Source: Chloroflexota bacterium (GTDB taxonomy: Bacteria > Chloroflexota > Limnocylindria > Limnocylindrales > CSP1-4). From it: a stretch of 35,546 nucleotides of DNA. The stretch spans positions 26,198 through 61,743 of the forward strand of contig PLLE01000046.1 of the NCBI GenBank assembly GCA_003141245.1, in the 5' to 3' direction. Positions 24,066 to 32,504 of this stretch are shown in pieces; the stretch's first letter is position 1, and each line of letters starts with the position of its first letter. The position numbers were made by a program, and so were the translations under genes. The notes beneath the pieces were generated by a model. The model saw only the letters and a program-made list of their open reading frames with translations. It was not told the DNA's origin and did not search any database.

Positions 24066-24893
24066 GTGGCGGACATGGATCGCCACGCACAGGACCCGCC
24101 GCCAGGACCCGCCGCCGCAGCCCCGCCGATCGCCGCGTGGTGGCTCGGCCGGACGCGGTATCGCGACGCATGGGAGCTCCAGCATCGCCTCGTGGCAGCT
24201 CGCGCCGCGGGCTCGATCGGAGACCAGCTGCTGCTGCTGGAGCACGAGCCGGTCCTGACGCTCGGCCGCCACTCCGACCCGACCCATGTGCTGGCGAGCC
24301 CAGCCGAGCTGGCCGCCCGCAACATCGAGCTGATCCGGACCGAGCGCGGCGGCGAGGTCACGTATCACGGCCCGGGTCAGCTCACCGCCTATCCAATCGT
24401 TCGTCTGGCCGACCGCTCGCTCTTCGTCCGGTCGTTCGTCCGGGCGCTGGAAGCCGCCCTTTCGGAGACATGCGCCGCCTTCGGTGTCGAAGCCGCGCCG
24501 AAGGAGGGATTCCCCGGTTGCTGGTGCGCGGCGGGCACGCGCAAGATTGGCGCCGTCGGAGTTAGAGTGGAGCGCGGCGTGACCTACCACGGCATCGCCC
24601 TCAACGTCTCGGTTCGGCTGGCCGACTTCGACTTGATCGACGCCTGCGGCATGCCCGGGATCGAATCGACCTCGATCGCACGCGAGCGAGACGAGGGCGC
24701 CGAACCCCCGACCGAATCGGTCGCGCAGGCGGCCGCGGAGTTCGCGCTAGCTCTCGCCCGAGCCCTCCGAGCGCCGCTCGCCGGGACCCTCCCGCCACGC
24801 GCTAGCCCGACCCGCTCACGCAGGGAGCTGGACGCGCTGCTCGCCGACACGGCCCACGCGTCGGCCCTCGCCACGCCCTCGGGGACCCGCTGA
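24066..24893 (+). CDS. lipB: Lipoyl(octanoyl) transferase LipB
   Basis: A 275-residue protein with all LipB signatures: RGGEVTYHGPGQLTAYPI from 94 to 111, the TRKIGAVGV segment with catalytic Lys160, HGIALNV at 175-181, and the catalytic Cys194 in ACGMPG. LipB moves octanoyl groups from acyl carrier protein to the lipoyl domains of 2-oxoacid dehydrogenases or GcvH in the cytoplasm. GTG 24066 is taken as start, and ATG 24075 is equally possible because neither has a strong ribosome site. About 20 N-terminal and 60 C-terminal residues exceed the core. It overlaps the next gene by one base (TGATG). Confidence 0.93.
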   Translation: MADMDRHAQDPPPGPAAAAPPIAAWWLGRTRYRDAWELQHRLVAARAAGSIGDQLLLLEHEPVLTLGRHSDPTHVLASPAELAARNIELIRTERGGEVTYHGPGQLTAYPIVRLADRSLFVRSFVRALEAALSETCAAFGVEAAPKEGFPGCWCAAGTRKIGAVGVRVERGVTYHGIALNVSVRLADFDLIDACGMPGIESTSIARERDEGAEPPTESVAQAAAEFALALARALRAPLAGTLPPRASPTRSRRELDALLADTAHASALATPSGTR

Positions 24894-25888
24894 TGGGCGC
24901 CGGCCTCTTCGAACTGCGCCGCGACGCGATCACCGGCTGGTGGGTCGCCACCGTCGTGGACCGCCAGTTCCAGCGCGGCCGCTTCTCGCTGCGCGCCGGG
25001 GCAGTGGATGACGAAGGCGTCTGCCAGAACTGCACTCAGCCGGCGGGGGAGGGGATTCGTGTGCGCACCCTGAAGGACTACGCGTTTCATCTGGTCGGCA
25101 CGGATGAAGAGGCGCGCGAAATGGAGCGCAGCCTCGCGCAGGTGGCCCTGTCTCAGGCCCGCGCCTCAGGCAGCTGGCGAACGATCGTCGCGCCTCCGGG
25201 CGAGCATCGACCGCTGCAGCTCATCGGCAGCGGGCCGCTGTGCGAGATGCTTTCCGTGGCCCGGGGGGCGATCGCCGAGGCTGCTCGCCTCGGCCAGACC
25301 GAATACTTGCAGGTGGTGCAGAACTGGGGCGCCCAGGCCGGCGCCCGAACGAATCACCTGTGCCTCGACCTGTACGATCTGCCGCAGATTCCGCATCGCG
25401 TCTCGGAGGAGATCGGCGGCGCGGCGCGCTACCTGATCCGCGAGGGCGAGTGCCCGTATTGCCGGATCGCGCGCGAGGAGTCGAAGGCCGGGACGCGGCT
25501 GATCTGGCAGGACGCTGCGAGCGTCGCCTTCGCGCCATTCGCGTCGCGCTCGCCGTTCGAGGTGTGGGTCGTGCCGCGCCGCCATGCCGCGGACTTCGGG
25601 CGGGCGGAGGACGCCGACATCGCTTCAACTGCCGAGGCTCTGCGCCAGGTGCTGTCGCGTCTCGCCCGCCTCGACGGCCCACCGCACAACCTCGTGCTGC
25701 ATACGGCGCCCCTCCGCGAGCGGGTCGACTCGACGTACCATTGGCATTGGGAGATCCACCCACGACTGCGAGAGATCGCGGGGCTCGAGTTGGGCACGGG
25801 TCTGCCGGTGAACCCGGTCTCTCCCGAAGAGGCCGTCGAGGAACTGCTGCGCCACCAATCCGAAGGGGAAACCGCAGGAACGCCATGA
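24893..25888 (+). CDS. Galactose-1-phosphate-uridylyltransferase-like (HIT superfamily) protein with altered active site
   Basis: A 331-residue protein with the two-lobed GalT architecture. A zinc-type pair CQNC is at 44-47 and CPYC at 187-190. The loop QNWGAQAGARTNH (143-155) matches the GalT AGAS-loop. The C-terminal YHWHWEIHPR (282-291) matches the second HIT-like half. The GalT active site HPHxQ, whose second His is the covalent uridylyl acceptor, here reads HLCLD (155-159), so Cys157 takes the place of the nucleophile and Asp159 that of Gln. Standard GalT chemistry is therefore doubtful. The one-base overlap with lipB suggests a shared operon, but no link to lipoate is known to me. Confidence 0.7.
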   Translation: MGAGLFELRRDAITGWWVATVVDRQFQRGRFSLRAGAVDDEGVCQNCTQPAGEGIRVRTLKDYAFHLVGTDEEAREMERSLAQVALSQARASGSWRTIVAPPGEHRPLQLIGSGPLCEMLSVARGAIAEAARLGQTEYLQVVQNWGAQAGARTNHLCLDLYDLPQIPHRVSEEIGGAARYLIREGECPYCRIAREESKAGTRLIWQDAASVAFAPFASRSPFEVWVVPRRHAADFGRAEDADIASTAEALRQVLSRLARLDGPPHNLVLHTAPLRERVDSTYHWHWEIHPRLREIAGLELGTGLPVNPVSPEEAVEELLRHQSEGETAGTP

Positions 25889-26039
25889 GACGAGGGGGAT
25901 CTGCACGGCGTCACAGCGGCGTAGCCACCGCCGTCACAGCAACCCGGTGCGCTTCCGCGCGCCTGTATATGTCGGCATCGCAGACAGCGGCGGCAAGAGA
26001 TTGGCTATCCAGACCACCACCTGGCGCGCGGGTGTCGGC

Positions 26040-26663
26040 ATGACAGTGACGGCCGAAAAGCCCGCCGATCGTGCCTTCGTCGAGGAGCTCTTTGCCCGCC
26101 ACCACGCGGAGATCTACGCCTATCTGATGCGCATGATGCGTGACGGAGATCTGGCCGCCGATTTGGCGCAGGACACTTTCATCCGAGCCTACCGCGCCCT
26201 CGAAAGCCTCGAAGACAGGGCCAAGGCCCGAGCCTGGCTGTACCAGATCGCCCATCGAATCGCCCTCGACGAGATCCGCCACCGACGCATCGTCCGCTTC
26301 CTGCCCCTCACCGGTGAGTCCTACGGCGCCGCTCCCTCGGCCGAGCATCTGGCCATGGAGATGCGCCTCTCCGGTCCGCTGGCTCGCGCCCTGGCTCGAA
26401 TTCCCGAGCGGCAGCGAGCGGCCCTGCTGATGGCCGAAGTCGGCGACCTCAGCGGCCTGGAGCTGGCCGACGCCCTGGGCGTCAGCCACGTCGCCGCACG
26501 CGCCCTGCTGACCCGTGCCCGCGAGAGTCTGCGCCAGACCCTCGCCGACGAGAGGCGGCAAGAGAAGGAGCGCGAAGCCGCGCTCGATGTCGCCTTCGCC
26601 GAGAAGGCACGTGTCGCGGACCCGCGCCGTCGCACCGACGATTCGAAGGGGGCAGATCGATGA
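26040..26663 (+). CDS. ECF-type RNA polymerase sigma factor
   Basis: A 207-residue group 4 sigma factor. Region 2 runs over about 14-80 (FARHHAEIYAYLMRMM, then LAQDTFIRAYRAL, which binds core polymerase and the -10 element). Region 4 covers about 115-165 (RIPERQRAALLMAEVGDLSGLELADALGVSHVAARALLTRARE) and reads the -35 element. ATG 26040 is preferred; the longer frame from 25947 adds residues not typical of the family. The 151 bases upstream (25889-26039) hold no other recognised feature. ATGA overlap with the next gene pairs it with its membrane anti-sigma factor. Confidence 0.9.
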   Translation: MTVTAEKPADRAFVEELFARHHAEIYAYLMRMMRDGDLAADLAQDTFIRAYRALESLEDRAKARAWLYQIAHRIALDEIRHRRIVRFLPLTGESYGAAPSAEHLAMEMRLSGPLARALARIPERQRAALLMAEVGDLSGLELADALGVSHVAARALLTRARESLRQTLADERRQEKEREAALDVAFAEKARVADPRRRTDDSKGADR

Positions 26664-28711
26664 GCCCCGAGTTGGATCGCGCCGCGATGCGCGCCGCAGA
26701 GCGCGCCCACGAGAAGGCCCGCATGCGGGCGGCCGAGGCGATCGACGTCGACCTCCAGCCGGCCGACGCGGCCTGGCTCTCCGAACATCTGAGCGGCTGC
26801 GCCGACTGCCAGTCAGTCGCCGCCGAGTATCGCGCCCTGCACGACGAACTTCGCGGGCTGGCCAGCCCCGAGCCGCCCCGGGACCTGTGGGCTCGCACCT
26901 CCGCGGCGCTTGACGGCGTGGATCGGCCCGGCGCGCGCCGCTCCGGCCAGAGCGTCAGCTCTCGCCTGGGCCTCGCCGCCTTCAGCCGCTCGTTCCTCGG
27001 GTCGGCTGTGGCGGTCGGGATCACGGTCGCCGTGGCCGGCCTGTCGCTGCTCTCGCAGGGGCCGCTCCACGTTCCGGGCCCCGGCCTGGCCGACACCGGC
27101 GCCATCGCCCTCGCCACGGTCGGGCCGAGCAGCGGCGGGCAGGCGCCGCTGACCGTGGTCGACGGCACGAGTTACTGGATCGCGCCCGAGAACGGCGTCT
27201 ATCAGATCAGGGGCGGGGCCGCGGACTGCACTGGGACGGCCGCGAGCTGCGCCGTGACGAGAGGCGACGGGACGGTCCTCGGCTCGATCGTCAGTAAGGA
27301 CGCGGTCTCTGCCGTGATAGGTCCTAACGCCGAGCAGGCGGCCGTCTGGACGACCGACAAGATCGTCGTCCTGCCGCTCACGATGTCGGCGCCCGAGACG
27401 GTGTCGATCGATCTGCTGACGCCGCAGCCAGCGCTCACCGTGGGACCCTCGGAGCCGCCGCGCGTCACCGCCAGGCCCTCCGCCACGCCCGATGCCAGGC
27501 CCTCCGCCAGGCCCTCCGCCAGGCCCACCGCCAGGCCCTCCGCCAGGCCCACCGCCAGGCCCTCCGCCACGCCCACCGCCACGCCCACCGCCACGCCCAC
27601 CGCCACGCCCACCGCCACTCCCTCCGCCAGGCCCTCCGCCACGACGCCGGCGGCGGTCGCTGCTCAACCGACGGCGATCCTGGATGGCTACAGGGTGGTC
27701 GGCCGCGCCCCGGAGTTCTCCGCGGACGGCTCGTGGGTCGCCTTCTCGGCGCGCCCCGCAGATCTGAGCGTGGGTTCGGACGTGTACGTCTGGCGGACCG
27801 GGTGGGAACGCGCTCAGGCGATCACGACGAGCCACGCGGATCTCTTCGCCGGGTGGTTCGGGCAGCGGATCCTGATCAGCGAGTTCGCGACGGGTGGGTC
27901 CGGGGATGATGCGACCTCATATGTATACGACCCGGTCTCCGCCGCCGTAACGCGGATCGACCGCCAGATGCTCCTGCCCGCGGTCGACCCGACCGGTACG
28001 TATCTCGTGTACTGGTCGGGCACGGTCGCGTTCAACTCGGCGACCGGTATGTGGGAGCCCGGCCAGGGCGACCTCTACTTCGACGCGTGGGCTAATCTCG
28101 AGCTCGTCCCGGCCCAGTTCGGCGAGGCGGTCGGTCAGCCGACACCGAAGCCCACGGCGACCCCGTCGGAGAAGACGGCCGCCAGCATGCAGCCGAGCGA
28201 TGACGCCAGCCCCGCCGTGACGGCGCCGGGTGCGTCGGTGAGCGACGAGGCGCCCCTGGCCGCGGGCGACCAGGTTTCGGCGACGCCCGAGACGTCGGTG
28301 TCGCTGCCACAGCTGCTGCCGGTCGCGTTGGGTCCGGGCACCGTCCGGAACTGGACGATCCGCTGGGATTCCTCCGGCCGGTACCTGGCGATCTGGGTGG
28401 CCGATCCGTCGCCGACCGACGCGGGTCACGTGACTCTCCTTGCGGTCGACCCGAATACGCGGCTGCTCAACACCGCTGGGCCGCTGCTGTCGGCGCCGGC
28501 CCGCTCGAACATCGCGTTCGACGACACGGACCTCGTCTACACGTCACCGACGCAGGGCGGCGACGGCAAGACATACATCGTGCCGTTGCCGGAGGTGCCG
28601 CCTACTTCTCCCGTGATACCGGCGGCCACGGCCCCGAGCGACAGTTCCGGCTCGGGCCAGCCGCCCACGGGCGACTCGACGCCGATCCCAAGCGATCGCC
28701 CGGGGAACTAG
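26660..28711 (+). CDS. Membrane anti-sigma factor with zinc-finger motif, Pro/Ala-rich linker and large extracytoplasmic sensor region
   Basis: A 683-residue protein. The cytoplasmic part contains a ZAS-like HxxxCxxC (His43, Cys47, Cys50) for binding the sigma factor. One membrane helix spans about 111-133. Outside, residues 140-265 have strand-rich repeats. Residues 270-328 form a four-residue periodic linker (ARPS, ARPT, ATPT). Residues 335-650 look like a WD40/TolB-type beta-propeller (GRAPEFSADGSWVAFSA, VDPTGTYLVYWSG, WDSSGRYLAIWVA), interrupted by another Ser/Pro/Thr-rich stretch near 490-560. The C terminus is Ser/Pro-rich. This suggests an envelope sensor that spans the cell wall and controls the upstream sigma factor. 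The signal is unknown. Confidence 0.8.
   Translation: MSPELDRAAMRAAERAHEKARMRAAEAIDVDLQPADAAWLSEHLSGCADCQSVAAEYRALHDELRGLASPEPPRDLWARTSAALDGVDRPGARRSGQSVSSRLGLAAFSRSFLGSAVAVGITVAVAGLSLLSQGPLHVPGPGLADTGAIALATVGPSSGGQAPLTVVDGTSYWIAPENGVYQIRGGAADCTGTAASCAVTRGDGTVLGSIVSKDAVSAVIGPNAEQAAVWTTDKIVVLPLTMSAPETVSIDLLTPQPALTVGPSEPPRVTARPSATPDARPSARPSARPTARPSARPTARPSATPTATPTATPTATPTATPSARPSATTPAAVAAQPTAILDGYRVVGRAPEFSADGSWVAFSARPADLSVGSDVYVWRTGWERAQAITTSHADLFAGWFGQRILISEFATGGSGDDATSYVYDPVSAAVTRIDRQMLLPAVDPTGTYLVYWSGTVAFNSATGMWEPGQGDLYFDAWANLELVPAQFGEAVGQPTPKPTATPSEKTAASMQPSDDASPAVTAPGASVSDEAPLAAGDQVSATPETSVSLPQLLPVALGPGTVRNWTIRWDSSGRYLAIWVADPSPTDAGHVTLLAVDPNTRLLNTAGPLLSAPARSNIAFDDTDLVYTSPTQGGDGKTYIVPLPEVPPTSPVIPAATAPSDSSGSGQPPTGDSTPIPSDRPGN
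27469..27641 (+). repeat. 12-base tandem repeat encoding the Pro/Ala/Arg/Thr linker
   Basis: About 14 imperfect 12-base units of the type GCCAGGCCCTCC, GCCAGGCCCACC and GCCACGCCCACC lie head to tail in frame, so length changes by slippage would add or remove four residues without frameshift. The coding strand is almost free of T and rich in C. It encodes the linker of the anti-sigma factor. Confidence 0.9.
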
Positions 28712-28855
28712 CCGGTCGGGGCGCGGACGCGTCGCCGACCGTGCCCGCCGAAGCCGCACGCTGGAGTTGGCCGCCTCGACACACCGTGGCTGAAGTCAGC
28801 CCGCGGGTGGGCGTCGATGCCCAATGCGCTGTATCCTTCGCACGACCTTTAAGGA

Positions 28856-28873
28856 CCGGCACGGAGAGGCCGG
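28856..28873 (+). promoter_or_regulatory. PyrR-type RNA-binding hairpin upstream of the pyr operon
   Basis: CCGGC (28856-28860) pairs with GCCGG (28869-28873) around the loop ACGGAGAG. The loop and flank ACGGAGAGGCC match the conserved PyrR recognition pattern CCNGNGAGGCU at 9 of 11 positions. The next bases AAAGGAGG (28874-28881) are a strong ribosome site, so PyrR bound here would be expected to block translation initiation, as described for mycobacteria. The 28712-28855 stretch before it shows only a weak TATCCT (28832-28837). Confidence 0.6.
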
Positions 28874-28890
28874 AAAGGAGGACTGCGCCT

Positions 28891-28914
28891 GTGCAGGGCA
28901 GCGAGAATCGATGA
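28891..28914 (+). CDS. Possible 7-codon leader ORF coupled to pyrR
   Basis: GTG at 28891 begins the reading VQGSENR and ends with TGA at 28912-28914, which overlaps the pyrR ATG (28911) as ATGA. Its ribosome site GGAGG (28877-28881) is 9 bases upstream. The pyrR ATG itself is 29 bases from that site and has no good one of its own. This arrangement suggests that ribosomes load at the leader and reinitiate at pyrR. The ORF is too short to judge by coding statistics. Confidence 0.45.
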   Translation: MQGSENR

Positions 28915-29480
28915 CCGACCGGCAGATCATGACCGGGGACGAGATCCGACGAGCGATCGTTCGGATCTCCCATGAGATCGTCGAGAAGCAGGCCGGCACG
29001 CAGGGCCTGGCGCTCGTCGGCATCCAGCGCCGTGGCGTCCCGCTCGCTCGGCGGATAGCCGACGCGATCGAGGAGCACGAGGGGGTCCGTCTTCCCGTCG
29101 GTGCCCTCGACATCACCTTCTACCGCGACGACCTGTCGCTCGTCGCCCAGCAGCCGATCGTCAAGGGCACGGACCTGCCGTTCGACCTGAACGGCGCCAC
29201 GGTCGTGCTGGTCGACGACGTGCTGTACACGGGCCGAACGATCCGCTGCGCGATGGACGCCCTGATCGACTTCGGGCGGCCACGCGCGATCCGACTCGCC
29301 GTCCTGATCGACCGCGGTCACCGCGAACTCCCGATCCGCGCCGATCACGTCGGCAAGAACGTGCCCACCTCGCGCGAGGAGATCGTCAGGGTCCACGTCG
29401 CCGAGATCGACGGCGGCGACGAAGTCACAATCGCGCGCCAGGTCCGCACCGATGAGCCGGCCCAGGCAGGCCACCAATGA
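28911..29480 (+). CDS. pyrR: Bifunctional pyr operon regulator / uracil phosphoribosyltransferase PyrR
   Basis: A 189-residue protein of normal PyrR length. The PRPP-binding loop is [17 protein letters not shown] near 98-114. [16 protein letters not shown] (36-50) and [12 protein letters not shown] (63-74) are characteristic of PyrR. It binds pyr mRNA when UMP is high and has weak uracil phosphoribosyltransferase activity. ATG 28911 starts at the family-conserved [12 protein letters not shown]; the longer frame from 28824 runs through the RNA hairpin. The stop overlaps pyrB by ATGA. Confidence 0.95.
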   Translation: MTDRQIMTGDEIRRAIVRISHEIVEKQAGTQGLALVGIQRRGVPLARRIADAIEEHEGVRLPVGALDITFYRDDLSLVAQQPIVKGTDLPFDLNGATVVLVDDVLYTGRTIRCAMDALIDFGRPRAIRLAVLIDRGHRELPIRADHVGKNVPTSREEIVRVHVAEIDGGDEVTIARQVRTDEPAQAGHQ

Positions 29481-30529
29481 GCGTCGCGACCGAGGCCGAT
29501 GCCGCCCCGGTCAAGGGCGCCGCTCCGAGCCAGGACGTTGTCTGGCACCACCGCCATCTCCTGGACGTGGATGTCGTCACCTGGCCCGAGATCGATTTGA
29601 TCATGCGGACCACTGACGAGATGAAGGGGATCCTGGCCCGCCCCATTCGCAAGGTCCCAGCCCTCAACGGCCGCCGCGTGACGACCCTCTTCTACGAAGC
29701 CTCCACACGCACCCGGGTCTCGTTCGAGACCGCGGCCCGCAATCTTTCGGCGGACGTCGTGAGCGTTGCCACGGCCACCTCGTCGGTGACCAAGGGCGAG
29801 TCGCTCGTGGATACCGTCCGGACCCTGGAGGCCCTCGGCGCCGAGATCCTGGTGATGCGCCACTCCGTCTCGGGCGCGCCATATCTGGCGGCTGAGATCT
29901 TCGGCGGCCACGTCCTCAACGGCGGCGACGGCTGGCATGCCCACCCGACGCAGGCCCTCCTGGACCTCTACACGATGCGCCAGCATCTCCCCGGCGGCGA
30001 CCTTCATGGCCGCAAGGTCGCGATCGTCGGCGACATCCTCCACTCGCGCGTGGCTCGCTCCAACATCTGGTCGCTCACCGCCGCCGGAGCCGATCTCTGG
30101 CTCTGCGGCCCGGCCACTCTCTTGCGGGGAATGGACCGCTGGGCGACGGCGTGGGGCGGGGGCGCGGTCCCGGGCCATGGCCGGTTCCACGTTACGAGCG
30201 ACGTCGAGGCGGCTCTTCGGGACGCGGACGTGGTGATGGCCCTGCGGATCCAGCGCGAACGTATGCAGGGCGGCCTGCTCCCGTCGCTGCGCGAGTACGC
30301 GGCCCGCTTCGGGCTGAACGCGGAGCGCGTCTCGCTGGCCAAGCCCGAGGCGATCGTGATGCACCCCGGGCCTATGAACGAGGGCGTGGAGATTGCCCCG
30401 GACGTGGCGATCAGCGGCCGAGCGGTGATCACCGAGCAGGTGGCTAACGGCGTCGCCGTTCGAATGGCGTTGCTGTACCTGTTGGCCGGCGCGCACGAAG
30501 CGGCCCACGCGGGCGAGGCTGGCCGATGA
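29477..30529 (+). CDS. pyrB: Aspartate carbamoyltransferase catalytic subunit
   Basis: A 350-residue enzyme making carbamoyl-aspartate from carbamoyl phosphate and aspartate. Signatures are [12 protein letters not shown] (73-84), whose STRTR binds carbamoyl phosphate, the SSVTKGES loop with Lys106 (from the adjacent subunit), and HPTQALLDL (156-164). No pyrI regulatory subunit gene follows, consistent with regulation by PyrR instead of allosteric nucleotide control. The first 25 residues are an extra low-complexity lead. ATGA overlaps link it to pyrR and pyrC. Confidence 0.96.
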   Translation: MSVATEADAAPVKGAAPSQDVVWHHRHLLDVDVVTWPEIDLIMRTTDEMKGILARPIRKVPALNGRRVTTLFYEASTRTRVSFETAARNLSADVVSVATATSSVTKGESLVDTVRTLEALGAEILVMRHSVSGAPYLAAEIFGGHVLNGGDGWHAHPTQALLDLYTMRQHLPGGDLHGRKVAIVGDILHSRVARSNIWSLTAAGADLWLCGPATLLRGMDRWATAWGGGAVPGHGRFHVTSDVEAALRDADVVMALRIQRERMQGGLLPSLREYAARFGLNAERVSLAKPEAIVMHPGPMNEGVEIAPDVAISGRAVITEQVANGVAVRMALLYLLAGAHEAAHAGEAGR

Positions 30530-32004
30530 GCCCGAAGGCATCGGGCGCGGCTCTCGGCCCCAAGGTGGGCGAGACGGTCGAACGGTTCGAGCTCGAGAAG
30601 GCCTGGCTGGTCGACCCCGTCTCCGGGCGGGAAGGTCCCGGCGAAGTCGTCGTCATCGACGGCATCCTCGAGTCGGTCGTGTGGCTCGAAGGCGCTGAGG
30701 CCGCGGGCATCACCGCCGAGGGTGTCGTCGTCGCCCCGGGCTTCTTCGACCTCCACGCGCACTTCCGCGAGCCCGGGTTCGAGGACGCGGAGACGGTCGC
30801 CACCGGCGTGGCGGCCGCCGCGCACGGCGGCTACACCACGGTCGCACTCATGCCGAACACCTCGCCCGCGCTGGACGAGCCCGGCGTGCTGGAGAGGATT
30901 CGATCGGCCTCTCGCGCCAGCGGCTCACCCGTCGAGGTTCTCGCCTTCGGTGCCGTCTCGGTCGGTCGGGCAGGCGAGCAGCTCTCCGCCATGGGCGAGC
31001 TGGCCGACGCCGGCGTGATCGGCTACTCGGACGACGGAGCGCCGGTTCGAACGCCCAAGCTGCTGCGAAGCGCCCTGCTCTACGCTGGCATGCTCGGTCT
31101 ACCGGTCGTCGAGCACGCCGAAGACCTCGAGCTGACCGCCAACGCCGAGGCGAACGAGGGCTATGTGGCCTCGATCCTCGGCCTGCAAGGCTGGCCCACG
31201 GCGGCCGAGGTCTCGGCCGTCTCGCGCGACCTCGCCGTCCTCGAGGACGCGTTGCGCGACGAACCGCGCGCCAGGCTGCACCTAGCCCATCTGTCGACGG
31301 CCGCCTCGCTGGAGTTGGTCCGCCGTGCCAGGGCCGCCGGTCTGCCCGTTACATGCGACGTTACGCCGCACCACCTCGCGCTCGCCGACGAGTGGATCGC
31401 CGGCGCACGACGCTGGTCGTGGGAGGCGCTCTCGGACGACGGCACGTCTCGCGATCCCTGGGCCGACGGGGCACTGACCGCCCCGCCGTACAACCCCGCA
31501 CTGAGGGTCAACCCGCCCCTCCGCACGCCGGCGGATGCCGCCGCGTGCCTGGCCGCGCTGCTCGATCGGACGGCATCGGCGGTCGCCACCGACCACGCCC
31601 CGCACACAGTCGTGGACAAGGAAGTCGAGTTCGGGCGTGCCTCAAACGGCATCAGCGGCATCGAGACGGCTTTGGGCGTGGTGCTCGCGCTCGTCGACGC
31701 GGGCAAGCTGCCCCTCGGCTGTGCCATCGCCGCACTCACCACCGGACCCGCCGGTGTCGTGGCGTGCTGGCCGACCGCTGCCGCGACGCCGGCGGCTCGA
31801 AAGCGCGGTCTCACGGAAGGCGAGCCCGCGGATCTGGTCGTCTTCGACCGCGCCGATCGCTGGCAGGTCACGCCGGAGTCGCTGCGGTCCAAGGGCAAGA
31901 ACTCGCCGCTGCTGGGCCGCGAGCTGTCCGGGCGGGTGCTGATCACGATCGCCGGGGGGCGGCTGGCCTTCGAAGATCCCCAGGCCGGCGACGACGAACC
32001 CTGA
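30526..32004 (+). CDS. pyrC: Dihydroorotase (class I)
   Basis: A 492-residue amidohydrolase that cyclises carbamoyl-aspartate to dihydroorotate. Metal ligands lie in DLHAHFREPG (75-84), in CDVTPHHLAL and in ATDHAPHT. It is longer than the usual 425-450 residues because the loop after DEW holds an insertion of about 25 residues (ARRWSWEALSDDGTSRDP region) before the substrate-binding RVNPPLR. The N terminus also has about 20 extra residues. The start overlaps the pyrB stop by ATGA. A 160-base gap follows before the next start. Confidence 0.94.
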   Translation: MSPKASGAALGPKVGETVERFELEKAWLVDPVSGREGPGEVVVIDGILESVVWLEGAEAAGITAEGVVVAPGFFDLHAHFREPGFEDAETVATGVAAAAHGGYTTVALMPNTSPALDEPGVLERIRSASRASGSPVEVLAFGAVSVGRAGEQLSAMGELADAGVIGYSDDGAPVRTPKLLRSALLYAGMLGLPVVEHAEDLELTANAEANEGYVASILGLQGWPTAAEVSAVSRDLAVLEDALRDEPRARLHLAHLSTAASLELVRRARAAGLPVTCDVTPHHLALADEWIAGARRWSWEALSDDGTSRDPWADGALTAPPYNPALRVNPPLRTPADAAACLAALLDRTASAVATDHAPHTVVDKEVEFGRASNGISGIETALGVVLALVDAGKLPLGCAIAALTTGPAGVVACWPTAAATPAARKRGLTEGEPADLVVFDRADRWQVTPESLRSKGKNSPLLGRELSGRVLITIAGGRLAFEDPQAGDDEP

Positions 32005-32164
32005 GACCGTGGGCGTCGATCGCTCCGGCCGGAGGCGTGGACGGCGGCCCGGCCCCCTGTCCATCGGGGCGTGGGAGGAAGCGCGCGTCGTGCGAGAATA
32101 TGAGGCCGCGCGGCGGGCGCCTCGGTAACCGCCATTGCTCCGCATTGAGGAGAACGCAGAGCCA

Positions 32165-32491
32165 GTGCCAGTCCTTGCGACCTTCTTCTCAGTCCGCCGC
32201 GGGCGCGACCCCTTCTTCAAGTTCTTCATGAAGACGCTTCTGCCGCGCCAGATGAAGCAATACGAAGAGAAGTTCGGGGTCAAGTTCATCGGCTGGTACA
32301 ACGTTGCCTACGGCTGGGACTTCGACAACGTGATCCTGCTGGACCTGCCCGACTACGCGACGCTCGACAAGCTCGAACGCGACGAGGCAACCCGGGCCCT
32401 CGGCCACCGCGCCGGGGAGTGGATGTTCGAGCGGCACCATTCAATGTTCCTCCGGGAGCGCATCGGCCCGGACCTCGAGTTCAAGGGATAG
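32165..32491 (+). CDS. Small unknown protein, possible dimeric alpha/beta-barrel (NIPSNAP/ABM-like)
   Basis: A 108-residue protein starting at GTG 32165, with GAGGAG 12 bases upstream. An in-frame TTG at 32135 has no ribosome site. The order strand (VLATFFSVR), helix (DPFFKFFMKTLLPRQMKQYEEKFG), strand (VKFIGWYNVAYG), strand (NVILLDLPDYATL), helix (KLERDEATRALGHRAGEWMF) fits a ferredoxin-like dimeric alpha/beta barrel. I do not recognise a precise family. It lies inside the pyr operon between pyrC and pyrK, 13 bases before the next gene, so it may be cotranscribed, but no role in pyrimidine synthesis is evident. Confidence 0.6.
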   Translation: MPVLATFFSVRRGRDPFFKFFMKTLLPRQMKQYEEKFGVKFIGWYNVAYGWDFDNVILLDLPDYATLDKLERDEATRALGHRAGEWMFERHHSMFLRERIGPDLEFKG

Positions 32492-32504
32492 GGAGACGAC
32501 CGCG

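Noticed and set aside
27469-27641. Regular short repeats resembling a CRISPR array
   Set aside because: The period is 12 bases with no spacers, and the repeat is in frame within a membrane anti-sigma gene, encoding a Pro/Ala linker.
29345-30541. Long minus-strand open frame opposite pyrB
   Set aside because: Its translation has no family signature, it lies antisense to a certain pyrB, and GC-rich DNA produces such shadows.
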